Counted from the stretch's first letter, positions 49,467-59,344 are shown. The stretch is DNA of 64,000 bases from Gimesia fumaroli (GCF_007754425.1 NZ_CP037452.1:1645501-1709500), one strand, 5' to 3'. The notes: generated from the letters alone by a model not told the origin. Translations and numbers: made by a program.

Positions 49467-51524
49467 TTAGCGTTGGACTGTATTCATGTTTTTAAGAACA
49501 TTCAGATAGTCGACGGTGATATTCAAGATTTCATCGTTGTAGTAATCTTTCTTGAAAATCTCTTTGTCGGCTTCGGCTTTTTTCTTATCTTCTTCTTCCT
49601 TTTTCTTATCTTCTTTTTCTTTGTCGTTTGAAAGTTCTTTTCGACGTTCGGCTTCGACAAGCGAGATCGTTTTCTGGTTTTTCTTTTTCAGATATTTGTT
49701 GATCTCTTCCTGTGTTTCTTTGAACTCTTTGTCTGCGACAACACGTTGAGTACTGGATTGCTGCAGGCGTTTGAGGATTTGCTGGCTGACCATGCCAACC
49801 GGAGCAAATTGTGCGACTTCAGTTTTGTCAAACTCCATCGCATCATCCAGGAATGATTCTCCCAGGTCCATATTATCGATCAGTGAAGGCAGTACGATGT
49901 CGGAACGAACGCCCCGGTTTTGGGTACTGTCGCCATTAACACGATAGAACTGGTTGATGGTCAGTTTCAAAGCACCCAGATCCTGGCCTCGCAGGAAACT
50001 AAACATCTGGTTGCTGACCGGCATCACGTTTTGCACGGTTCCTTTTCCGTGTGTGGTAGTGTCACCAATGATGATGCCGCGTTTGTAGTCTTTAATCATG
50101 CCGGCGAAAATCTCTGAAGCTGATGCAGACAGACGGTTACAGACGACAACCAGCGGACCGGTGTAAACCGCACCCGGTTCAACATCACTGTGGATTTTAC
50201 GTTCGCCATCCGGTTGTTTGACCTGGACGACAGGACCTTCATCCACAAACAGACCAGAAACTTCAATGGCTTCGCTGAGAGCACCACCACCGTTGAATCG
50301 CAGGTCAATCACGATTCCGTCAACGCCACCCTGATCCCGGAAGTCATAGAGGACTTTACGGACATCACGGGCAGTACTTTTGAAGTTCTCATCACCCCGT
50401 TGAGCACCTCGGAAATCACGATAGAAGGAAGGGATACTGATGACACCGATGCGTCCGGTTTTGCCGGGGAGGCGTTCGCCGGTTTCAATAATCTTGCCTT
50501 TGACTTCGGAAGTACTTAATTCAATCTTCTTGCGTGTTAACTTATAGATTTCAACAGCGCTGTTCTTTTCTTTTTTAACGCGTAATTGAACGATGGTTCC
50601 TCGTTTACCACGAATGTAGCGTACGACTTTGCTCAATTTCATTTCGACAACATCAACAAAGTCACCGTCTTCCTGGGCAACAGCGATGATTTTATCACCC
50701 GCTTTGAGACGTCCATCGGCATCGGCGGCACCGCCGGGAACGATTTCAGCAACAACGGTATAGCCGTCTTCTGAACGCAGAGCAGCACCAATCCCGTCAA
50801 GACTGAGTTCCATACTGATACGGAAGTCTTCCAGAGTTTGTGGTGACATATAGCTGGAATGAGGATCGAAGCAGTGTGTTAACGCGCTCAAATACATTTC
50901 CAGCTTCTCGGGGTTGTCTGTTTGCGCCATGGTTCGCAAGTTATTGCGGTAACGTTTATGTAACTGCTCACGTGCTTTGGCGAGTTCGGTATCTTCCAGA
51001 ATCAGATTCAGCAAATCGAATTTGACTCGCTTTCTCCAACGTTCATTCATTTCTGATTGATCTTTGGCGAAATCCAGCTCTTTGGCGTCAACGACAATTG
51101 ATTCATCGACAGTGAAGTCATGATCAACGTCAACCAGTTGCTGAGCGTAATCCATTCGTTCCTGGAGTCGTTTGAGGTACAGATCAAAGGCATCGTAGGC
51201 AAACTTGACATCTCCCACAGCCAGCTTGTCATCCAGTTGATTCTTTTCCGCTTCGAAACTGGCAATATCTGATTTGTAGAAATAGAGTTTCTGTGGATCG
51301 AGTTGCTTGATGAACCGTCGCATCAATTTTTGAGAAACTTCATCATTGATCGGTTTGCCGCTAATATGGAAACGGCTGACCATCGCACAAACCCGCTTTG
51401 CGGTGACAGAATCGCTGGCTGAATCAGAAACATTCGCCTGCTGCGCGAAGATCGCTGTCCCCAAGAGGAGAAACATGCAAAGACTAAGAGCAGAGGCTGC
51501 TTTTGAGGGAGGATTTAACTTCAT
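49467..51524 (-). CDS. S41 C-terminal processing (tail-specific) protease
   Basis: 685 residues. A signal peptide (about 8-28) precedes an N-terminal helical domain, then a PDZ domain (LSLDGIGAALRSEDGYTVV) and the S41 core with Ser in RLSASASEIFAG and Lys in THGKGTVQN. The Lys/Glu-rich C-terminal part (EKEDKKKEEEDKKK) belongs to a DUF3340-like tail. It resembles E. coli Prc, which trims periplasmic proteins. The start is ATG 51524; an in-frame ATG at 51605 adds 27 residues before the signal. Confidence 0.93.
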   Translation of the reverse strand: MKLNPPSKAASALSLCMFLLLGTAIFAQQANVSDSASDSVTAKRVCAMVSRFHISGKPINDEVSQKLMRRFIKQLDPQKLYFYKSDIASFEAEKNQLDDKLAVGDVKFAYDAFDLYLKRLQERMDYAQQLVDVDHDFTVDESIVVDAKELDFAKDQSEMNERWRKRVKFDLLNLILEDTELAKAREQLHKRYRNNLRTMAQTDNPEKLEMYLSALTHCFDPHSSYMSPQTLEDFRISMELSLDGIGAALRSEDGYTVVAEIVPGGAADADGRLKAGDKIIAVAQEDGDFVDVVEMKLSKVVRYIRGKRGTIVQLRVKKEKNSAVEIYKLTRKKIELSTSEVKGKIIETGERLPGKTGRIGVISIPSFYRDFRGAQRGDENFKSTARDVRKVLYDFRDQGGVDGIVIDLRFNGGGALSEAIEVSGLFVDEGPVVQVKQPDGERKIHSDVEPGAVYTGPLVVVCNRLSASASEIFAGMIKDYKRGIIIGDTTTHGKGTVQNVMPVSNQMFSFLRGQDLGALKLTINQFYRVNGDSTQNRGVRSDIVLPSLIDNMDLGESFLDDAMEFDKTEVAQFAPVGMVSQQILKRLQQSSTQRVVADKEFKETQEEINKYLKKKNQKTISLVEAERRKELSNDKEKEDKKKEEEDKKKAEADKEIFKKDYYNDEILNITVDYLNVLKNMNTVQR

Positions 51525-51941
51525 AAGTTTCGTCCGTTTACTTGGATTGGAGGTGATATTGAGAAACCGTTTGTATAACCGGTCGTGAGCCGGGAATTCA
51601 CTCATGTTAACTGTTTGATATTATAGGATCAGAGAAAACAGAACAAGATGACATTTCCAGGACTCTCGAACCCCATCTACTTATCAGTTGCCGATTTACC
51701 AGCGAGACACAGAAAACTACGTGAATTTCCTTATATCATAACGCCAGTGAAGTTTAGTACGTTCATCGCGCGTTTTCTGTTGGCCATTATTACCTGTATT
51801 TTGTCCGGATCTGATTCAAATTGAGGAAAAGTTCGACTTGCTTTAGCGCGGACGAAGTTGATTACAGGAATTACGATCTGTTGGTTTGTCTTAAGTGTCT
51901 TTTAATAAAAGATTTATGCAATGTTTCAATTCGTATTTGGC
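51525..51941 (-). promoter_or_regulatory. 417 bp intergenic with protease promoter
   Basis: On the minus strand TATAAT (complement 51620-51625) with TTGTTC about 15 bp upstream gives a start about 90 nt before the protease ATG. Nothing else was seen in this stretch. Confidence 0.4.
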
Positions 51942-52556
51942 TCATTCATCTGGTTGAAGCAGTTTTGCGATCGTTCCCAGGCATTCCTTCCATATCACTT
52001 TGAACTCTTCGGAATCAACACTGTGCCCGGAAATCATTTGGGCCAGTTGTGGCAAAGTCGCCGGGAAAAAGACGAGAGCAGTGAAAATCAGCATCAGGGA
52101 GACCGGATCAAACTCGTCAGAAATCGTGCCATCTGCCTGTGATTGTTTAACGCGATTGATATGGTTCTGGTAGTATTCACGCCGCCAGGGTTCGTCGATG
52201 AGCGGCGCGCCTTCATTCTGCTGTGCTTCATTTAAGAGGACCCGTACGTAGTTCTGGTCGCGCAAGTTTTCTTCGAAGTAGAACTGCAGAACTTCTTCAA
52301 TATCGATGGGGATTTTTTCGACATTCTCACTTCGTTCTTCGAGTTTACTTTTCAAGGCTGCTTCAAATAGCCCGTGTTTGTCATTGAAGTAACGATAAAT
52401 GAGTGACTTGTTAAATTTGGCCTGACGTGCGACGGATTCGATTCGAGCACCATCGACTCCCCGTTCAGCGAATTCCTCGATGGCCGCTTTCAGAATTGCT
52501 TCCTGGGAATTGACTTCCTTTTTGGGAGGGATCATTTCTGCATCGGTTAATGTCAT
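51942..52556 (-). CDS. TetR/AcrR-family transcriptional regulator
   Basis: 204 residues. The N-terminal HTH (about 15-60) reads AILKAAIEEFAERGVDGARIESVARQ then KSLIYRYFNDKHGLFEAAL, typical of TetR. The C-terminal ligand domain is helical. It is divergent from the DUF1559 gene, and dyads in the shared region (52597-52612, 52732-52745) could be its operators. The ligand and targets are unknown. Confidence 0.92.
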   Translation of the reverse strand: MTLTDAEMIPPKKEVNSQEAILKAAIEEFAERGVDGARIESVARQAKFNKSLIYRYFNDKHGLFEAALKSKLEERSENVEKIPIDIEEVLQFYFEENLRDQNYVRVLLNEAQQNEGAPLIDEPWRREYYQNHINRVKQSQADGTISDEFDPVSLMLIFTALVFFPATLPQLAQMISGHSVDSEEFKVIWKECLGTIAKLLQPDE

Positions 52557-52585
52557 TCGAACTCCATTTGAAGTGAGAAGAGTCG

Positions 52586-52614
52586 AGTATAGCTACCACA
52601 TTTCAGTATGTGAA
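52586..52614 (-). promoter_or_regulatory. tetR promoter with dyad in its spacer
   Basis: On the minus strand TTCACA (complement 52609-52614), 17 bp, TATACT (complement 52586-52591), about 30 nt before the ATG. CACAT (52597-52601)/ATGTG (52608-52612) lies in the spacer and -35, a usual autoregulatory site. Confidence 0.5.
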
Positions 52615-52731
52615 GAAACCGTAGATGAATCAGGTGTCTGGTCAATCCGTTTTCTCTATTTAGAAGCATAATTTTGTCTAGAATTATGTTGAATTCGAAA
52701 ACAGAGCAGGGTAGCATTAGTATAAATGTAA

Positions 52732-52745
52732 CGGTAACGTTACCG
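52732..52745. promoter_or_regulatory. 14 bp perfect palindrome in the divergent region
   Basis: CGGTAACGTTACCG is fully self-complementary. It lies between the TetR and DUF1559 genes and is a good candidate operator. Confidence 0.45.
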
Positions 52746-52782
52746 GTTATTCAATCTTTTTAGACGAAAAACCTGTATTTTT

Positions 52783-52910
52783 GACTCAGATTAATGAGTC
52801 TAAGAGAGGTAATTCTCTTACGGGTCCTGTCTTCGCTGCCGTTTCGGCTTTATCACACTGCCAGGCGTAAGCCTGAATGTTCGAGTTTTGATTTTTTGTG
52901 CCTTGGGCAC
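52783..52910 (+). promoter_or_regulatory. structured leader of the DUF1559 gene
   Basis: Five hairpins in 128 nt: GACTCA-gattaa-TGAGTC (52783-52800), abutting TAAGAGA-ggtaat-TCTCTTA (52801-52820), then GCCG-TTT-CGGC (52838-52848), CAGGC-GTAA-GCCTG (52862-52875, a GNRA-type loop) and GTGCC-TTG-GGCAC (52898-52910). All arms are perfect. The stretch ends 49 nt before the ATG. It does not match the c-di-GMP-I riboswitch core I remember. The first two dyads could alternatively be protein sites. Confidence 0.45.
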
Positions 52911-52959
52911 TTACGAATAGTCAATTTCTTACCCTTCTGGATATGCGAGGAGTAGCGTC

Positions 52960-53970
52960 ATGGCACATCGTAAACCTCTGAAAAGAGGATTCACACTCAT
53001 TGAGTTGTTAGTGGTCATCGCAATTATTGCGATTCTGATCGCCTTGCTGTTACCCGCAGTCCAGCAGGCACGCGAAGCCGCCCGGAGATCACAGTGCAAA
53101 AATAATCTGAAGCAGTTTGGATTGGGAATGCACAATTATCACGAATCGTTTACCACTTTTCCTTTGGGGGTGAGTCTCAAGCCGGGCTCTTCAGGTGGGG
53201 GTGACTTTTTTGCCAACGGGATTGTGATGATGCTGCCTTATTTTGATCAGGCGAATTTGTCGAATCTCTATGATGCTTCAAAAACCTGGGATAACCAGAC
53301 TCCCGCGGTGGCCCGAACAGTGATTCCGATGTTTGTTTGTCCCTCCAATGTTGGGGCAAATCCGCTTCATGAGCCCGCCTTGGACGCTGTGATACCTGCG
53401 ATGGGAACATTGGGGATTACAACGTATCTGATGTGTCGTGGATCGAATGTGGCCTGGTGTAATACCAGTAATCACTCCAGTAATGTCAAAGGGATGTTTG
53501 ACCTCAACAAGGGGGCCAAGATGCGGGACATCATCGATGGCTCGAGCAATACAATCGCGATGGGAGAAGGGGCAACCGGGCCTCAGTTTATGCTGTGTGA
53601 GGGGCAAGGCTGCAATACCGTGCCAGCGACACCAGTCGAAGCAACACAAGGCTGGATAGTAGCACAACCCCCTCCATCTGATTTTAAAGCGGGGTTGTTT
53701 GGTGGTCCGCGGGCCAGTGTCTTTGGAAGTACCGCTGACCGGATCAATAAACAATTCACGACCGAGTCACTGATCGACCTTGGAAATTTTTCTAATTGCA
53801 CCTTTGGCACCGGCGCGGATGCGACCAGTAATTTCCGCAGCCAGCATGTTGGCGGAGCTCATTTCCTGTATGGAGATGGTTCGGTTCATTTCATCAGCGA
53901 GAATATCGATCTGGGCGTGTATCAGGCACTTTCCACGATTCAGGGCGGAGAAGTCGTCGAGACACCTTAA
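52960..53970 (+). CDS. DUF1559 protein with prepilin-type N-terminus
   Basis: 336 residues. The N-terminus [19 protein letters not shown] (about 6-24) is a type IV prepilin cleavage/methylation motif with Phe after Gly and Glu at +5. Residues [16 protein letters not shown] and YHESFTTFP follow, then a C-terminal block with [20 protein letters not shown], the DUF1559 hallmark. Planctomycetes encode many copies. It is probably an exported pseudopilin-like or surface protein; function is unknown. GAGGAG lies 7 nt before the ATG, and a structured leader precedes it. Confidence 0.93.
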   Translation: MAHRKPLKRGFTLIELLVVIAIIAILIALLLPAVQQAREAARRSQCKNNLKQFGLGMHNYHESFTTFPLGVSLKPGSSGGGDFFANGIVMMLPYFDQANLSNLYDASKTWDNQTPAVARTVIPMFVCPSNVGANPLHEPALDAVIPAMGTLGITTYLMCRGSNVAWCNTSNHSSNVKGMFDLNKGAKMRDIIDGSSNTIAMGEGATGPQFMLCEGQGCNTVPATPVEATQGWIVAQPPPSDFKAGLFGGPRASVFGSTADRINKQFTTESLIDLGNFSNCTFGTGADATSNFRSQHVGGAHFLYGDGSVHFISENIDLGVYQALSTIQGGEVVETP

Positions 53971-54029
53971 CCATAAATCGGTTGTATCCCGCTCTCGCTG
54001 TAACTTGAAGTGGAATGTGAATTGCAACG

Positions 54030-55727
54030 ATGGAGAAAACGATCCTGCATCAGCAAGGTGTATCGATTCCGAATCAGTCTGACCTTGATCAGGCGTTAAA
54101 AGAACTGGCGGAAGCCAACCGGACGTCGGTTGGCTTTTCTGTCGCGCAGCGGATTCAATTGACAGAGCAGTGTCTGCTCAGTCTTTCTACTGTTGCACAG
54201 GAATGGGTTAATCTTTCCTGTCAAGCGAAACGCATACCGAAGGACAGTTCGGTTCGCGCGGAGGAAGTTCTGGCAGGGCCGGTTTCTGTTGCACGGTTTT
54301 TGCAAGTCTTATTGATCAGTTTGAAAACAATTTCGAATACTGGTCAACCTCATCTTCCGGGATCTCCAAAGCTGTCAACAGAGCAGCAATGGTGCGTGCC
54401 CGTGTTTCCCACCAGTGGGATTTATGACGCGTTAGTTTTCGCGGGTTTGAAGGCAGAGGCATGGTTAAAGCCGGGTGTGGAATCGACGTCGTTGTTTGAT
54501 CTCTCTCAATTAAACTCAGAGTGCAGTAGATCAATGTCGCTGACACTGGTATTGGGGGCAGGGAATGTCTCTGCGATCCCCGCCACGGATGTGTTGACGA
54601 AAATTTTACAGGATGGCGAGCGGGTTCTTTTGAAAATGAACCCGGTCAACGCATATCTGAAACCGGTGTTCGAACAGGCGTTCCAGCCGTTAATTACAGC
54701 CGGACTGTTACGAATCGTGGATGGTAATGCTGCCGCCGGCGAATATCTTGTGTCGGCTCCCGATATCGATCGGATTCATATTACCGGATCGACGCAGACA
54801 CACGATGCGATTGTCTGGGGCAGTGATCCTGGAGAACGGGAGTCTCGGAAAGCGAAGAACCAGCCTCTGATTGATGTGCCGATTAGTAGTGAGTTGGGAA
54901 ATGTGTCTCCCTGGATTGTCGTTCCCGGTGCGTACTCAGAAAAGCAGCTGCAGTTTCAAGCAGAAAATATTGCAGCTTCGATAGTGAATAACGCTTCGTT
55001 TAATTGTCTGGCGACGAAAGTCATCATTACCTCTGCCGACTGGTCGCAACGTGACCGGTTTTTAACGATGATTGAACATCAGCTGGAGCAGGTTCCCAGC
55101 CGGTATGCCTATTATCCGGGGGCGGCCGAGCGTTGGGAACGGTTTACAGGGGAGGTTCCCAAGGATAAAGAGTACCTGCCTTGGAAGTTGCTTCGCAATA
55201 CCGACCCACGACAGTCACCACACTTGTTTCGGGAAGAGTCGTTTGTCTGTGTTTGTGCGGAAACCGCGCTCGAGGCTGATACCTATACCGAGTTTCTCGA
55301 ACGGGCCGTTGATTTTGTGAATCAGGAAGTGTGGGGGACCTTGTGTGCCACCATTACGGTTTCGGATGCATTTCAAAAAAAGAATCGGGATGTTCTGGAT
55401 CGTTGTCTTTCCCGTTTGAATTATGGCGCGGTGGGAGTCAATCACTGGCCTGCTTTGAATTATGCGTTTATGTCCACTCCCTGGGGAGGGGCACCGGGGG
55501 CTGATTTAACCAATGTCCAAAGTGGAATTGGAAACGTCCATAACACCTTCTTTCTATCGGATGTGGAAAAGACGGTGTTGTATGGTCCGTTGACTTTGTT
55601 TCCGAAACCGGTCTGGTTTCCCTCGCACTCGAATCCGGAAGCAGTTGGCTGGGGGCTGATGAATTTGTATTGTCAGCCTTCGTTGATGAACCTTTTACGC
55701 GTGGGCCTTTCTGTCGTCTTCAAATAA
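54030..55727 (+). CDS. aldehyde dehydrogenase / acyl-CoA reductase-like protein
   Basis: 565 residues, longer than typical ALDHs (about 480-500). The Rossmann part carries LVLGAGNVSAIPATDVL and HITGSTQTHDAIVW; a catalytic Cys lies in ASFNCLATKVI; SELGNVSPWIV resembles the ELGG block but has Asn for the second Gly. GAVGVNHWPAL occurs near the end. The substitutions and length place it outside classical ALDHs and near acyl-CoA/fatty aldehyde reductase-like forms. It follows the DUF1559 gene by 59 bp. Confidence 0.82.
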   Translation: MEKTILHQQGVSIPNQSDLDQALKELAEANRTSVGFSVAQRIQLTEQCLLSLSTVAQEWVNLSCQAKRIPKDSSVRAEEVLAGPVSVARFLQVLLISLKTISNTGQPHLPGSPKLSTEQQWCVPVFPTSGIYDALVFAGLKAEAWLKPGVESTSLFDLSQLNSECSRSMSLTLVLGAGNVSAIPATDVLTKILQDGERVLLKMNPVNAYLKPVFEQAFQPLITAGLLRIVDGNAAAGEYLVSAPDIDRIHITGSTQTHDAIVWGSDPGERESRKAKNQPLIDVPISSELGNVSPWIVVPGAYSEKQLQFQAENIAASIVNNASFNCLATKVIITSADWSQRDRFLTMIEHQLEQVPSRYAYYPGAAERWERFTGEVPKDKEYLPWKLLRNTDPRQSPHLFREESFVCVCAETALEADTYTEFLERAVDFVNQEVWGTLCATITVSDAFQKKNRDVLDRCLSRLNYGAVGVNHWPALNYAFMSTPWGGAPGADLTNVQSGIGNVHNTFFLSDVEKTVLYGPLTLFPKPVWFPSHSNPEAVGWGLMNLYCQPSLMNLLRVGLSVVFK

Positions 55728-55763
55728 CTATTTTCGAGTAAACTCAGCGCAGGTTGATTCGAT

Positions 55764-58103
55764 ATGCTACAGACCATTCCGTTTACATTTCACAAAACAT
55801 TCCGTTTCGCAGGCCTTGTTCTGGTCGCTGTGATTTTTTCCTCAGGGAATCCGGGTGAGGCGGCGGAGTCGACTGCGCCAAAATTGGAGTCGGCGACCTA
55901 TACGTTTTCGCCTGGTCCTGATTTTCAATTTAAATTTCAGTCTCGTTTGATTCAAGCCATCCCTGGTGATGTGCTGATATTGGAAGCGGGGAAGTATGAG
56001 CTGCGGTCCGGACTGAATCTGGTGACAGACAACGTCACGATTCGTGGTCAAGGCCATGAGAAAACGGTCCTCTCTTTTAAGCATCAGACGGACGGCAGTT
56101 TTGGTTTACTGGCAAGTGGAGATAACCTTGTCTTGGAACAGTTCGCGGTGGAAGACACCAGTCATAATGCCATTAAAGTTTTAGGGGCTGAGAACGTAAC
56201 TTTTCGAGGGATCCGCACTGAATGGACGGGAGGCCCCAAAACAACCAATGGTGCCTATGGGCTTTATCCGGTTCAGTGTAAAAATGTGTTGATTGAAGAT
56301 TGTATTGCGATTGGAGCAGCCGACGCGGGCATTTATGTCGGTCAGTCGACTGATGTCGTTGTCAGAAACTGCCGCGCTGAATCAAATGTGGCCGGCATTG
56401 AGATCGAAAACACGATTAATGCGGACGTCTATGGGAATATTGTCACAAAGAATACCGGCGGACTGCTGGTGTTTGACTTGCCAGGGCTTCCTCAGAAGAA
56501 TGGACGCCACGTACGTCTATTCCGGAATCGGATCTTCAAAAACAATACTCCCAATTTTGCCCCCAAAGGGAATATGGTCGCTTCTGTGCCTTCAGGCTCA
56601 GGCATACTGGTGATGGCAACCGATGATGTGGAAGTCTTCGAAAATCAAATCGAGGATAATCATTCGTTTAGCATCTCGGTGGTCAGCTTTCTGATCTATG
56701 GAAAGAAATTGAAGGATCAAAACTACGATCCGTATCCGGAAGGAATTTCGATTCATGACAATCAAATAAAGAGGGGCGGCACCGCTCCTGATGGCGAACT
56801 TGGATTAGTTCTGAAGTCCATCGTCGGCACACCGCTGCCTGCGATTGTGTATGATGGTGTGATCAATCCACAAAAGCAGGTTGATGGAAAAGTTCCGCTG
56901 GAACAAGGCCTGCGGCTATCGAATAACGGGGATGCGAAGTTTCTGAATATCGATTTCAGTAATCTGAATCCCGTCAATATTGCGGCGGGCAAATATCGGC
57001 CCAGTCCAGACATGGCGCCGTTTGAAGGGACGCTGACACCACTCAAATCGGTTGAACTCAAACCGCATGGTGTTCCACAGCCAACGAAAAATACGACCCT
57101 GCTCGTGTATTATGCTGCCCCAAACAAGCTGTCGGAACTGGGCCTGTTTCAGGGAAACGGAGCATCACAGAAACCCGTCGAAGGTGTGATCCCCTATGAT
57201 TTGATTACGACTCTATTTACCGATTACACATCCAAGTATCGGTTTGTGCGATTACCTGAAGGGGGGCAAATCAAGTTCAAGTCAGCCGGCGTTCTTGAAT
57301 TTCCGGTGGGGACGATGTTGATCAAAACCTTTTCCTATTTGAATGATCTGCGCGATCCTTCACAGGGAGAACGCCTGTTGGAAACGCGAGTGGAATTTCT
57401 CAAAGAGACCGGCTGGTATGGATATTCTTATATCTGGAATGAGGAGCAGACAGAGGCGGAATTGAGTCTGGGGGGAGGAGAAGTGGATGTCTCCTGGATT
57501 CACTCCGATGGGAAATCACGTTCAACACGACATTTAATACCGAATGCCAATCAATGCATCAGTTGTCATAGTCATCACGATAAGTACGTGCCTATTGGGC
57601 CGACGGCCGCCAATCTGAATCGACTTTATCATTATGCTCAGGGGGAAGAGAATCAACTGGCTTATCTGACTCGCAATCGTTTTCTGGAAGCGGCTCCTAA
57701 ACCAGAGTCGATCGAAGTTCTCGCGGATTTTGACGAACCGGAATCTGGAACACTGGACCAACGCGTGCGTGCTTATCTTTCGGTGAATTGTGCGCACTGT
57801 CATAGTCCTGGTGGGAACGCCCGAACAACGGGCTTGGATTTACGTTTAACGCAATCAGACCCTGCGAAAATCGGTGTCTGGAAAACTCCGGTTGCGGCAG
57901 GTCGGGGATCGGGCGGACGCGATTACGATATTGTTCCCGGTGAACCGGAAAAATCGATTCTGATGCACCGCTTGCAATCCAACGATCTCGCAGCGCGGAT
58001 GCCGAATATCGGGAACCGCATTGTGCATCAGGAAGCCGTCGATTTGATTCGACAGTGGATTGGTGAAATGCAGCCGGACCCTGCGAAGAAGCCCTCGCCT
58101 TAG
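55764..58103 (+). CDS. parallel beta-helix / diheme cytochrome c fusion
   Basis: 779 residues, exported (signal about 10-32). Residues about 60-330 are right-handed parallel beta-helix repeats (LVLEQFAVEDTSHNAIKVL, VLIEDCIAIGAADAGIYVG). The C-terminal half has two heme motifs, CISCH near 597 and CAHCH near 673, with a later Met-rich ending. These two parts match the families TIGR03805 and TIGR03806, which usually sit in two adjacent genes; here they are one. It is probably an envelope protein combining carbohydrate-type binding with electron transfer; the actual role is unknown. It starts 36 bp after the aldehyde dehydrogenase gene. Confidence 0.85.
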   Translation: MLQTIPFTFHKTFRFAGLVLVAVIFSSGNPGEAAESTAPKLESATYTFSPGPDFQFKFQSRLIQAIPGDVLILEAGKYELRSGLNLVTDNVTIRGQGHEKTVLSFKHQTDGSFGLLASGDNLVLEQFAVEDTSHNAIKVLGAENVTFRGIRTEWTGGPKTTNGAYGLYPVQCKNVLIEDCIAIGAADAGIYVGQSTDVVVRNCRAESNVAGIEIENTINADVYGNIVTKNTGGLLVFDLPGLPQKNGRHVRLFRNRIFKNNTPNFAPKGNMVASVPSGSGILVMATDDVEVFENQIEDNHSFSISVVSFLIYGKKLKDQNYDPYPEGISIHDNQIKRGGTAPDGELGLVLKSIVGTPLPAIVYDGVINPQKQVDGKVPLEQGLRLSNNGDAKFLNIDFSNLNPVNIAAGKYRPSPDMAPFEGTLTPLKSVELKPHGVPQPTKNTTLLVYYAAPNKLSELGLFQGNGASQKPVEGVIPYDLITTLFTDYTSKYRFVRLPEGGQIKFKSAGVLEFPVGTMLIKTFSYLNDLRDPSQGERLLETRVEFLKETGWYGYSYIWNEEQTEAELSLGGGEVDVSWIHSDGKSRSTRHLIPNANQCISCHSHHDKYVPIGPTAANLNRLYHYAQGEENQLAYLTRNRFLEAAPKPESIEVLADFDEPESGTLDQRVRAYLSVNCAHCHSPGGNARTTGLDLRLTQSDPAKIGVWKTPVAAGRGSGGRDYDIVPGEPEKSILMHRLQSNDLAARMPNIGNRIVHQEAVDLIRQWIGEMQPDPAKKPSP

Positions 58104-58132
58104 ATTGTGGTTGTAGTCACCTTGCTGTTGAT

Positions 58133-59068
58133 CTAAACGGCGGCTTTGTGCTCGTAGGAGTGGCTGTCTTGAATGATCAGCTGATTGCGGCCTTTTTTCT
58201 GAGACTTTGCTAAAGCATGAGAACCGCGTTCCAGTACCAGTTCGGCAGAGTCACCGGGAACACAATTAATATAAGCGAGGCTGGCGGTCACGACGACTTC
58301 CGGGCTGGTGGCTTCCAGACGAAAGTGGTGATGGCGAATGGCTTCGCGGATGTTTTCTGCATTGGCCTGGCCTTCATCGAGCGAATAGCCGGGGAACAGG
58401 ATTGCCAGTGTGTCGGATTTCCAGACACAGATCACGTCTTCATCTCTAATTTTGTGTAACACCAGTCGCGAGATCGTTTTCATGAACTTGACCGGAGCCA
58501 TAATTCCGAATCGTTCTTTGAGTTGGTCATACTGATTTATCTGGACGAGTAGTAAGCCACAGGTCTGCTCACTTGAAGTGCTTCCCAGCAGCAGCATTTC
58601 CATGTTGGCTTCAAACGCGGATGTATCGGGGAGTTTTAAATGGACATGTTCCGGCTCGAGAGCCCATTGCATCGCTGGGAATTTCTGTTTTTTCTTTTTG
58701 TCTGTTTTTGATTCTATTTTGGCTTGGTCCTGATCTGAATTCTTTCGATCTACCAATCGTGTGATAAGTTCCAGCAGGTTGGAACGTTTTTTATTCAGTT
58801 CACTGGATTGCTCATTGGTCAGCACCATTCCAGGGAATTTTTCAAGCATGCTGCAGGCAGCCTGGGCGGTATCTAATGCTTCTTTTACATGTTGATAACA
58901 ACCCTGGATATGCTTTTTGGCACGGCGGAGATGCCGTGCAGGTGCAGTTTTGCCGAAAAAATAGCCAGCCGTAAAACCAAGGCTGACGGCAATGAGAAGT
59001 CCCGCTCCAAATAAAATCAGCACATCATTTGTGAGGGAAATCATAGATACTAAGAGGGTTGTCATCAT
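58133..59068 (-). CDS. membrane protein with degenerate GGDEF domain
   Basis: 311 residues. One N-terminal transmembrane helix (about 12-32), a coiled linker (about 40-120), then a GGDEF-like domain (about 160-300). The usual GGDEF signature is replaced by KSDTL in VWKSDTLAILFPG, so diguanylate cyclase activity is unlikely. The domain still has SLAYINCVPGDSAELVLERGSHAL-like ends, so a c-di-GMP or nucleotide-sensing or scaffolding role is possible. Two ATGs lie at 59068/59065 behind GGAAGAGA. Confidence 0.75.
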   Translation of the reverse strand: MMTTLLVSMISLTNDVLILFGAGLLIAVSLGFTAGYFFGKTAPARHLRRAKKHIQGCYQHVKEALDTAQAACSMLEKFPGMVLTNEQSSELNKKRSNLLELITRLVDRKNSDQDQAKIESKTDKKKKQKFPAMQWALEPEHVHLKLPDTSAFEANMEMLLLGSTSSEQTCGLLLVQINQYDQLKERFGIMAPVKFMKTISRLVLHKIRDEDVICVWKSDTLAILFPGYSLDEGQANAENIREAIRHHHFRLEATSPEVVVTASLAYINCVPGDSAELVLERGSHALAKSQKKGRNQLIIQDSHSYEHKAAV

Positions 59069-59344
59069 GATTCTCTTCCTGACTGGGAAGGATAGTTCTC
59101 TCGCCCAAAGGAGATGAAGTTTTTGTTATTGGGTAAATGTGTTGTCAGAAATGACATTGATGTAGCGCTTTGAACAGCTCCACCATAGATGAAGCTTAGT
59201 GCGCAGATGGGAGGAATGTTTCCTACAATTCGACTTCAGAGCGAAATCTCAGTCAAGGAATGTAGGGATTATTCTGATTGTTCCGCGCAGGGATTTACAG
59301 AAGCATCGCAGACCGGGTTTGAAGGCAGATGAAACTGCGGTGTA

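Noticed and set aside
52783-52910. c-di-GMP-I (GEMM) riboswitch
   Set aside because: The conserved GEMM core and tetraloop-receptor sequences I remember are not present, though the position upstream of a pilin-like gene is suggestive.
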